Source: UBA11889 sp002313255
GTDB lineage: Bacteria; Pseudomonadota; Gammaproteobacteria; Pseudomonadales; Azotimanducaceae
Length of the DNA stretch: 18,200 bases
Direction of reading: 5' to 3'
Assembly (NCBI GenBank): GCA_913045265.1
Contig: CAJWQX010000055.1
Span: forward strand, 1 to 18,200
Both the position numbers and the translations under genes were made by a program. This document shows, piece by piece, positions 8,174 through 13,762 of the stretch; the first letter of the stretch is position 1, and each line of letters starts with the position of its first letter. The notes beneath the pieces were generated by a model, which saw nothing but the letters and a program-made list of their open reading frames with translations, was not told the DNA's origin and searched no databases.

Positions 8174-8882
8174 TCGAAGCCTCCTTCAGCCGCATTCTGA
8201 AATAGACCGCCATGCTGATGACAGGAATCAATAACAAAATCCCCATCGATTCGGCGTAAGGACCGATGTCTGCCGTTGCCACACTCCCCGTCATCACGCC
8301 TGCGAACAGGACGTGATACAGCAAACCGAAAAGACCAAGCCCAACGGCCGCGATCTTTGCGCTTAACGTCAGGCGAAAGAGTGGGCGCGCTACCAACAGG
8401 CCAAATACCCCGTACATCCAGAATCCCAGGTAATCGAAGGACGTAAACAAAGAGAACGGCAGCGAGGGATTCAACAACTGCAACAACTGTTCGGCGACGG
8501 CAGCATTCGCCGAGACGGTCGACGATGCCGTAACTATCTGCGGTATCGACCAGATGGCAATAAACTTCGGGATGATGAAGGCGACGACCGATATCAGCAG
8601 TGCGGTGCCCGCCACAAAGGTGCTCACAGGGTGCGACTCCCGGACCTGCCATGCTGTACCCGCAAAGACGCCCGCCAACGTCAACATTGCGATCATTTGC
8701 ACGACCCAGCCCATGACAAAAGCGCCGACGTTTGAGCTGTACCACATCATACGATCGGCGAATGGCCCTTCCGGGGCGTCGAGTGGGAAAAACACCGACA
8801 GGATGCCCGCCAGGATCAGGACGACAGCAGACCAGAAGGCCGCTTTGTTTATTGTGTCATTGAGTGTTTGTGAATCAGTCAT
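8166..8882 (-). CDS. Integral membrane protein of unknown function
   Basis: This 238-residue protein has about six hydrophobic segments, at roughly residues 15-33, 51-76, 85-110, 143-165, 172-195 and 210-230. I do not recognise a specific family. The pattern and the lack of an N-terminal signal peptide fit a small polytopic inner-membrane protein of the DUF4386-like kind, but this is only a guess. It lies 21 bases after the TetR gene and overlaps the cupin start, so it is co-transcribed with the exported cupin and flavoprotein. A membrane-anchored partner or transporter role is possible. GAGAG precedes the ATG at a workable distance. Confidence 0.75.
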   Translation of the reverse strand: MTDSQTLNDTINKAAFWSAVVLILAGILSVFFPLDAPEGPFADRMMWYSSNVGAFVMGWVVQMIAMLTLAGVFAGTAWQVRESHPVSTFVAGTALLISVVAFIIPKFIAIWSIPQIVTASSTVSANAAVAEQLLQLLNPSLPFSLFTSFDYLGFWMYGVFGLLVARPLFRLTLSAKIAAVGLGLFGLLYHVLFAGVMTGSVATADIGPYAESMGILLLIPVISMAVYFRMRLKEASNA

Positions 8883-8903
8883 CGGTCTCTCTCGTTGTCT
8901 TGT

Positions 8904-9506
8904 TCAATCCTCATTGCCGTAGCGCGCGTCGACGAATGCGAGCGCGGCATCGCGTACGGCGTTGGCGTCGCTCGCCCAGCGACGGTCGCTGCCCACGAAC
9001 AAGGTCGCCCCTTCCATCAGCGACATCAGCGCCAGCGCTTCTGCGCGGGGCGTCGTGCTACCCATGTTGATAAGCCGTTTCTCCAACTTGTCCAGGTACG
9101 CCACGTAGATATCATCGAGCAACGTCTCCATCGCCGGCTCGACTCGCGCCATCGCCCACAGTTGCGGGAACAGGCGGTCGGCCTGCAACGCTGACCCGGG
9201 TACATCGTCGAGAATGAACTTGACGATGTCGCGGAGGCTCAGCGCTCGCGCGTCTGACCTGAGTGCTTCGAAAGAGGCTCGATAGGCCTCCGATATATAC
9301 GCGGCTAGCGCCCGCAGCATGTCTTCCCACGTGCGGAAGTGATATTGCAGCGCGCCCAGCTTCATACCGCTCGCGCGGGCCAGGGCGCGCATCGTCAGTT
9401 TGCCGTAGCCCTCTGACGCGATGATCCCGATCGCTTCCTCGAGGATCTGTTGCTTGCGTTCGCTGACGACGATTTCGTTGTAGGCGGTTGACATGTCAGA
9501 TGACAT
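8904..9506 (-). CDS. TetR-family transcriptional regulator
   Basis: With the start chosen here the protein has 200 residues. An N-terminal TetR helix-turn-helix is clear: ERKQQILEEAIGIIASEGYG, then LTMRALARASGM and LGALQYHF, ending in RTWEDML. The helical C-terminal ligand domain has no recognisable specificity. Three in-frame ATG codons lie at 9521, 9506 and 9494. I prefer 9506 because AGG sits seven bases upstream of it, whereas 9521 lacks a ribosome site; 9494 would give the shortest N-terminus and is also possible. The start region overlaps a double palindrome (9491-9530), so autorepression is likely. The gene heads the operon of membrane protein, cupin and spermidine-dehydrogenase-like enzyme and presumably controls it in response to a substrate. 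Confidence 0.88.
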   Translation of the reverse strand: MSSDMSTAYNEIVVSERKQQILEEAIGIIASEGYGKLTMRALARASGMKLGALQYHFRTWEDMLRALAAYISEAYRASFEALRSDARALSLRDIVKFILDDVPGSALQADRLFPQLWAMARVEPAMETLLDDIYVAYLDKLEKRLINMGSTTPRAEALALMSLMEGATLFVGSDRRWASDANAVRDAALAFVDARYGNED

Positions 9507-9530
9507 GTTAAGGCCTGTCATCTGACATGT
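9491..9530. promoter_or_regulatory. Double palindromic operator at the TetR gene start
   Basis: Two perfect 15-base inverted arms, ACATGTCAGATGACA at 9491-9505 and TGTCATCTGACATGT at 9516-9530, are separated by ten bases. Each arm also contains its own 12-base palindrome, TGTCA-N2-TGACA. This is the arrangement expected for two TetR-dimer sites covering the start of the regulator's own gene. The binding protein is inferred from position only. Confidence 0.75.
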
Positions 9531-9987
9531 GCAATCTTTGTGAGAGTCACCGGAGACGAAGGTGTAGGCGGGTAGTCGTTATGGTGTCTGGCGTAGGTCT
9601 GGAACGACGGTCACTACTTTCTCTCTTGATGACGTCACCGACGGAAATCAAAATTTGTGCCGCTCAACAATGGACCTTCGAAACAACACTTTCTCAATGA
9701 CCTTTTATCCCGTCGTAAATAATAGGTATGGAATTAGCGAGGGAGGTCGCTTATCGGTGTCTTTCCCTTTGCGTCAATCGATACGCCTCTCACTGAGACC
9801 TGTCATAGTTCTTGAGCTTGGTTTACACGGGCGCCGGCTCGAATTGCAAGCTCTCATCATTATTGTCACTGGGTAGACAGAACAATCGTGTCGCCACCGT
9901 CAGCGAATGCCCGATGGCATTGCCTGACCGCCGCACACGTTGTAGCTTTAGCGGCTATTCGTAACGTCCGAGATGGAGATTGCATCA
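9531..9987. other. Intergenic region between divergent TetR and carotenoid oxygenase genes
   Basis: No convincing gene is seen on either strand. A 73-codon frame at 9655-9876 has no ribosome site and ends inside the repeat. The stretch should hold the outward promoters of the two divergent transcription units, plus repeat copy 2. It also marks the left boundary of the repeat-rich part of the window. Confidence 0.5.
9780..9875 (+). repeat. Dispersed repeat, copy 2 (full length but diverged)
   Basis: The left half is clear: TACGCCTCTCACTGAGACC, then CTTGAGCTTGGTTTACAC. The right half is degenerate but still alignable (GAATTGCAAGCTCTCAT against AAATTGCAGACGCTCTAG), preceded by a GC-rich replacement. 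It is the most diverged full-length copy and so may be an old one. It lies in the upstream region of the carotenoid oxygenase gene. Confidence 0.8.
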
Positions 9988-11337
9988 ATGGCAGACAATG
10001 ACAGTACCCCGGTACATTTACGCGGCAACGGGCGGCCGGTGACGGAGGAGCAAACGGTCTCCGAGTTGAAGGTCACCGGCTCAATTCCCGTCGAACTCGA
10101 CGGTCGTTACGTTCGCACCGGCGCCAACCCTTTCAGTGGCACGAGCGCGCATCCGTTCTTCGGTGACGGCATGCTCCACGGCATGCGCCTGTGTGAAGGC
10201 AAGGCACAGTGGTACCGTAATTGTTACGTGCAGACCCCCTTCATCACGGATCCGTCGCTCGATATTCTCGACCCCTCCGTGTTCTCCGACATGAAAGCAT
10301 CGAAAGCGAATACTCACGTCATCGGTCATGCTGGCAAGATTCTCGCCCTTGAGGAAGGACATTTCCCGTATGTAGTTGATGGCGACCTGAGCACAGTGGG
10401 CCCGACCGATTTCGACGGTTCCCTCAAAGGCTCGTTTACAGCGCATCCGAAAATTTGTCCTCTCACCGGTGAGTTACTCGCCTTTGGCTACTCGGCGTTT
10501 GAACCCTACCTGCGCTATCTGCGCGTATCTGCCGAAGGCAAACTCGTGCAAACCGAGGAAATTACGGTTGGTGGACCGACGATGATGCACGACTTCAACA
10601 TCACGCAGAATTACGTCGTCTTCATGGATCTACCTGCAGTCTTCGACCTTCAATTGGCAATGAACGGTGAAATGCCGATTCGCTGGGACGACAATTATCC
10701 GGCACGTCTTGGAGTGATGCCGCGCAACGGCACGAATGCGGAGGTGGAGTGGTATGACATTAACCCCTGCTATGTCTTCCACCCAATGAATTCGTACGAA
10801 GATGGTGACACGATCGTGCTCGATGTCGCCCGTTTCAGCCACATGTGGCGAGACTCAGCGATGGATTTCCCATCTCCAGAACTCTGGCGGTGGACGATTG
10901 ACACCAGCAGCGGCAAGGTTCGGGAAGAGCAGATCGACGATCGGTCAGCCGAGTTTCCGCGGGTCGCGGACAGCGTGATCGGCAGGAAGCATCGCTACGG
11001 ATACATGATGAGCCTGTCGGAAGTCGGCAACCCCGACGACCCAATGAGTACATCGGGCGCCATCCTGAAATATGACCGCCAAACGGACTCGCGCACGCAG
11101 ATCGACTTGGGTAAGGGTTGTACTGGCGGAGAACCTGTCTTCGTACCTTGTGAAAATCCCAACAATGAAGATGACGGCTATCTAATGACATACGTACACG
11201 ACGCGCTGTCGGACACTAGCCGTTTTGTGATCATGGATGCCGCAACGATGGACAATGTGCCTGTGGCGTCAATCGATCTGCCGCGCGTCCCCAGCGGGTT
11301 CCACGGCAGCTGGATTCCTGCTTCGGTCGCGAACTGA
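9988..11337 (+). CDS. Carotenoid oxygenase family protein (RPE65/CCD/lignostilbene dioxygenase superfamily)
   Basis: This non-haem iron dioxygenase has 449 residues from the chosen ATG. All four iron-binding histidines of the seven-bladed propeller family are visible: His153 in FTAHP, His201 in MMHDFNIT, His265 in YVFHPMNSYEDGD, and His439 in GFHGSW near the C-terminus. The early RTGANPF and FGDGMLHG segments are also family signatures. The enzyme cleaves a conjugated double bond in an apocarotenoid or stilbene-type substrate; which one is not decidable. There is no signal peptide, so it is cytoplasmic. I chose ATG 9988 (MADNDSTP) because GGAG lies nine bases upstream; ATG 9973 would add five residues and has no good ribosome site. 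It stands alone between repeat copies 2 and 3. Its stop is followed by an out-of-frame coding remnant. Confidence 0.92.
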   Translation: MADNDSTPVHLRGNGRPVTEEQTVSELKVTGSIPVELDGRYVRTGANPFSGTSAHPFFGDGMLHGMRLCEGKAQWYRNCYVQTPFITDPSLDILDPSVFSDMKASKANTHVIGHAGKILALEEGHFPYVVDGDLSTVGPTDFDGSLKGSFTAHPKICPLTGELLAFGYSAFEPYLRYLRVSAEGKLVQTEEITVGGPTMMHDFNITQNYVVFMDLPAVFDLQLAMNGEMPIRWDDNYPARLGVMPRNGTNAEVEWYDINPCYVFHPMNSYEDGDTIVLDVARFSHMWRDSAMDFPSPELWRWTIDTSSGKVREEQIDDRSAEFPRVADSVIGRKHRYGYMMSLSEVGNPDDPMSTSGAILKYDRQTDSRTQIDLGKGCTGGEPVFVPCENPNNEDDGYLMTYVHDALSDTSRFVIMDAATMDNVPVASIDLPRVPSGFHGSWIPASVAN

Positions 11338-11449
11338 CGTCGTCGGTGCTATTGAATTACTGACGCAGGATTCCGATAAGAAGTTGCGACGTCGCGCACG
11401 CAACGCGTTGGCTGATTACCGTCGAACTAGAAGGATCAATCGGCTATAG
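11336..11449 (+). pseudogene. Possible C-terminal remnant of an unknown gene
   Basis: Directly after the carotenoid oxygenase stop, another frame reads DVVGAIELLTQDSDKKLRRR, continues with further basic residues, and stops at TAG 11447-11449. The composition (a helical LTQDSDKK piece and then a strongly basic tail) looks like the natural end of a protein, but there is no start or ribosome site of its own. It may be the 3' end of a gene whose body was lost when the neighbouring block was joined. It could equally be a chance open frame. Confidence 0.3.
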
Positions 11450-11473
11450 AAAGTCGTGTTGTTTGCATCAGTA

Positions 11474-11545
11474 CCTACGCCCCTCGCCGAGACCTGTCAT
11501 GGGTCTTGAGCTTGGTTCACATCCAGAACCTACAAGCTCTACTGC
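11474..11545 (+). repeat. Dispersed repeat, copy 3 (internal deletion in right half)
   Basis: The left half and core are near consensus (CTACGCCCCTCGCCGAGACC, then TCTTGAGCTTGGTTCACATC). The right half is shortened: CAGAACCTAC joins directly to AAGCTCTACTGCTTA, missing about a dozen bases. The stop codon of the Coq4-like gene (TTA at 11546-11548 on the plus strand) falls right at the end of this copy. Confidence 0.88.
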
Positions 11546-12013
11546 TTAATTTGATTCGTGAGGCAAGACACCGCTTGCTGTATAGCGCTTAGCGTCCTCA
11601 AGATCCATCTCCAGCGCAGTGTCGACATCTAGCGCGTAAAGACTGTGTTGGCGCCAACCCTTTCGAAATGCGGAAAGGAACTCTTTTGGCATCCAAATCA
11701 AGGAATGGATTGCGTGAAACAGACCTTTACCGTCCCCTTCGAACAACATCCACCAAGGCGCACCATTAAAAAAATATCCGCCTGATGCCAAAGTCCATGC
11801 ATTGAGTTCCATTTCACCTCGAAAATCGGTGCCATAGCCTGTGATGAGGTGGTGGGCGTCATGAATTAAGACGAGATCCCGAAACGTTTCTGGAAGTACA
11901 AAAAGAGGGAAGATGGGCACCCAAACTTGAAAAACGCGTACGCTTATCCAGCGGTCGCTGTTGGGCATTCGTTTGGCCGCATGGTCGCGCTCAATCGCTT
12001 CTCTCAAAGTCAT
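11546..12013 (-). CDS. Coq4-like protein (HDxxH-x11-E zinc motif)
   Basis: This 155-residue protein contains HDAHH at residues 51-55 followed after exactly eleven residues by Glu67. This is the HDxxH-(x11)-E metal motif of the COQ4 family, and the surrounding HLITGYGTDFRGE is typical of bacterial members. COQ4 proteins act in ubiquinone biosynthesis, and bacterial Coq4-domain proteins outside ubi operons have mostly unknown roles. Here the gene is isolated between two repeats, so an accessory rather than housekeeping role is likely. There is no signal peptide, though hydrophobic patches at about 28-42 suggest membrane association. The ATG (plus-strand CAT at 12011-12013) lies only eight bases from repeat copy 4, so its leader and probably its promoter are inside the repeat. 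No clear ribosome binding site is visible. Confidence 0.82.
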   Translation of the reverse strand: MTLREAIERDHAAKRMPNSDRWISVRVFQVWVPIFPLFVLPETFRDLVLIHDAHHLITGYGTDFRGEMELNAWTLASGGYFFNGAPWWMLFEGDGKGLFHAIHSLIWMPKEFLSAFRKGWRQHSLYALDVDTALEMDLEDAKRYTASGVLPHESN

Positions 12014-12021
12014 GTCGTGAA

Positions 12022-12114
12022 CTTACGCCTCTCGCCGAGACCTGTCATGGCTCTTGAGCTTGGTACACATCCAAAATCTACTCAATTTGCAGACGTTCTA
12101 GATTATATAAGTGG
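12022..12114 (+). repeat. Dispersed repeat, copy 4 (full length)
   Basis: This is a near-complete copy: TTACGCCTCTCGCCGAGACC, CTCTTGAGCTTGGTACACAT, CCAAAATCTACTCAATTTGC, AGACGTTCTAGATTATATAA. It contains two short symmetric elements, TCTCG-C-CGAGA and GCTC-TT-GAGC. It directly adjoins the start of the minus-strand Coq4-like gene and lies about 120 bases upstream of the plus-strand cupin gene. Confidence 0.93.
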
Positions 12115-12237
12115 GTAACCCGTATGGGCTCCTGCCGAGGGGGGCTTTGGGGAGTGAGACAGCATCATAGAAAATTGACAGCCGGCGAGCAGACTCGTAC
12201 GTTCCGCTAAATACTATGTCTGCAATGGAGTCTACCC

Positions 12238-12579
12238 ATGGCGATTGTAGTCCAACACGGCTATTTCGACGGAGACCAGCAAGCGCTCGACGACATCGAG
12301 AAGGTTGGCTATTACGGTTCCAAGATTGACGTAGCACCATCCGGCGATACGCCAGTCCACTGGCACGACCTGAGCATGCACATTTACATAACGGAAGGTA
12401 CATTACGCGTTAAAGACACAGCCACAGGGGAGGTACACGAGTGTGTATCGGGCACCAGATTCCACATCCCAGAACGCGCCCTACATATCGAAGAAGAGCA
12501 CCACGGATACTCGGCAATCGTCGGAAGGTCGAAATTGGAAGTGCTAGAGCCTTTTGTGCGTCTAGCAGAAGAACTCTAA
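12238..12579 (+). CDS. Small cytoplasmic cupin-domain protein
   Basis: This 113-residue protein is a single cupin barrel. Motif 1 is VHWHDLSMHIYITEG, giving His41, His43 and Glu53 as probable metal ligands. Motif 2 is SGTRFHIPERALHIEEE with His83. The full ligand set means it could bind a metal, unlike the exported cupin elsewhere in the window. A strong ribosome site (GGAG, seven bases before ATG) supports the start. There is no signal peptide. The substrate is unknown; stand-alone cupins of this size include dioxygenases, isomerases and binding proteins. It shares one inter-repeat block with the convergent merC-like gene. Confidence 0.85.
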   Translation: MAIVVQHGYFDGDQQALDDIEKVGYYGSKIDVAPSGDTPVHWHDLSMHIYITEGTLRVKDTATGEVHECVSGTRFHIPERALHIEEEHHGYSAIVGRSKLEVLEPFVRLAEEL

Positions 12580-12763
12580 CGAGATTCGTAAGAAATTCGA
12601 GAACGAGCTGCTTTCCCTATTCGGTATAGGTGGTAGAGGGCATTGCCTCCTGCGCACGGGTCATTTGGGAGTAGGGGGTAAGCCCGGTCGTTTCAATGTG
12701 AACCAGCCGGTTATCATAATCGAACGTAGATAAAGAAAGTTATCTAAGTTATTGATTTAATTG

Positions 12764-12901
12764 TCTTCTACTGCTGTCTTAAATTTGACTCCTGATCGCG
12801 ATACCAATGATGACAATTCAAATTTCGGTTACGTCAGTTATTCTGTTTCTGATGGTACGGCCACCGTCATAAGAACCATCACCATTTCCATCGCTTCCGC
12901 G
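12764..12901 (+). pseudogene. Relic of a cadherin-like / tandem-repeat adhesin domain
   Basis: The plus-strand frame reads VLNLTPDRDTNDDNSNFGYV then SYSVSDGTATVIRTITISIA. The NLTPD...F.Y.VSDGTAT order is that of bacterial cadherin-like (tandem-95 type) immunoglobulin-fold repeats of giant adhesins. No start, no ribosome site and no further repeats are present. After about 12901 the frame loses this character, where it becomes antisense to the merC-like gene. I interpret it as a short fragment left by recombination. Confidence 0.5.
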
Positions 12902-13252
12902 GTGCCCGCGAATCAAGTTGATGCCGTGCGCACATCCAACCGTTAGTACACCCGTTATCGTCAATATGATCTCGTTGTCATGTCCGAAGACATGCGAAAC
13001 CCCGAGAGCCATGACGACCAGGCCGACAATCCCGATGATTAAGGTGTCCGATGAGCGATGACGTCTCCACGAAGAAAAAAATGCGAAGCCTCCGATCGGT
13101 AGCGCCAAAGCTAACAGGGCGATGTGCGTTAGTGTATCCACACCAGCCAGTAAGCCAAGCAAAGTAGGGGTGCTGAGCGCGGCAACGGGAATAGCGACGC
13201 AATGAATCAAGCATAGTCCTGAAAGCGTGAGTCCTAAAGCATCGAAGCGCAT
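12818..13252 (-). CDS. MerC-domain membrane protein with aberrant C-terminus
   Basis: The 144-residue reading frame has about four hydrophobic segments. The N-terminal LTLSGLCLIHCVAIPVAAL contains the Cys14/Cys18 (with His17) pattern of MerC-type mercury uptake proteins. HIALLALALPIGGFAFF, LIIGIVGLVVMALG and ILTITGVLTVGCAHGINL continue the family pattern. Chromosomal MerC-domain proteins of unknown substrate are common in gammaproteobacteria, so mercury transport is not assured. No other mer gene is nearby. The family normally ends soon after the AHxxNL segment (about residue 115). Here the frame continues with RGHRGSDGNGDGSYDGGRTI, which is the antisense reading of the adhesin relic, so the original end has probably been replaced. 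The ATG at 13252 has only a weak ribosome site. Confidence 0.75.
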   Translation of the reverse strand: MRFDALGLTLSGLCLIHCVAIPVAALSTPTLLGLLAGVDTLTHIALLALALPIGGFAFFSSWRRHRSSDTLIIGIVGLVVMALGVSHVFGHDNEIILTITGVLTVGCAHGINLIRGHRGSDGNGDGSYDGGRTIRNRITDVTEI

Positions 13253-13360
13253 AGGTCTGTCAAATCGGAAAGACCGCAGACTATATCAAGCCTTTATCGC
13301 CGAAACCCCAAATAGCTGGATGCATCGTGACGGTCGATTTTTCTGGCCAATGATAATTTA

Positions 13361-13455
13361 CCTACGCCTCTCGCCGAGACCGGCCATGGGTCTTGAGCTT
13401 GGTTCACATCCAAAACCTACTCAAATTGCCGACGCTCTAGTTTTTATGTATGTAG
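13361..13455 (+). repeat. Dispersed repeat, copy 5 (full length)
   Basis: This full copy runs CCTACGCCTCTCGCCGAGAC, TCTTGAGCTTGGTTCACATC, CAAAACCTACTCAAATTGCC, GACGCTCTAGTTTTTATGTA. The two ends share a short direct similarity, ACGCCTCTCG against ACGCTCTAG. It differs from other copies in GGCCAT in place of TGTCAT. It lies about 108 bases upstream of the minus-strand merC-like gene. Confidence 0.93.
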
Positions 13456-13487
13456 TAGGGACATGGTCTCCAGCGAACCCCCTAAAG

Positions 13488-13525
13488 ACTCTTGAGGTCT
13501 AGTAAGGCTTGAAAGCCTCAAGAGT
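13488..13525. repeat. Inverted repeat next to repeat copy 5
   Basis: The arms ACTCTTGAGG (13488-13497) and CCTCAAGAGT (13516-13525) are perfect inverted copies around an 18-base centre, which itself holds a competing AGGCTT/AAGCCT pair. There is no T tract, so it is not a typical terminator. The arm shares TCTTGAG with the core of the dispersed repeat. Confidence 0.6.
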
Positions 13526-13600
13526 AGACAAAACAGTAGGCGTTTTAGTGCCGTTGACGATGAACTAAATTGCTGCAACTGTGGATGTAACAGCGCTAAG

Positions 13601-13693
13601 GAAGAAGATACATTTTCCTAGGACCCTACCGAATCAAGAGACAGCGACCGGGACGGTATTGGGGATAATAAAGACAACGGAGTTTCACTTTAA
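13601..13693 (+). pseudogene. Thrombospondin type-3 repeat relic with in-frame stop
   Basis: One frame reads EEDTFS, a TAG stop at 13619-13621, then DPTESRDSDRDGIGDNKDNG and a TAA. This is the DTFPxDPTExxDxDxDGxGDNxD pattern of calcium-binding TSP type-3 repeats, and it parallels DTFPNDSTEWVDTDGDGTGN inside the intact gene just downstream. The stop codon and lack of a start mark it as broken. It is either an old duplicate of the neighbouring gene's segment or the tail of a lost relative. Confidence 0.6.
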
Positions 13694-13762
13694 ATCGATC
13701 AAACGGGCGTCAATAAATTAGCAAATAAAGATAGATCTAGAGAGTTATTTACGCGGTGCACC

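Larger units (their letters stand above)
13253..13762. other. 510-base stretch without an intact gene
   Basis: This stretch lies between the divergent merC-like and dockerin-like genes. It contains repeat copy 5, a 10-base inverted repeat just after it, and a TSP3-type coding relic. I see no intact gene; frames that cross the repeat are open only because the repeat happens to be open in that frame. Confidence 0.6.

Noticed and set aside
9655..9876. 73-codon open frame in the TetR/carotenoid oxygenase gap
   Set aside because: There is no ribosome site or recognisable protein character, and the second half is repeat copy 2.
11927..12118. Open frames through several repeat copies giving a shared peptide (RLSPRPVM.LELGSHPKPTQ)
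   Set aside because: The shared peptide follows from the shared DNA. Differences between copies include first- and second-position changes, copy 7 is frameshifted, and no copy has a ribosome site and start of its own. It is not evidence of a protein family.
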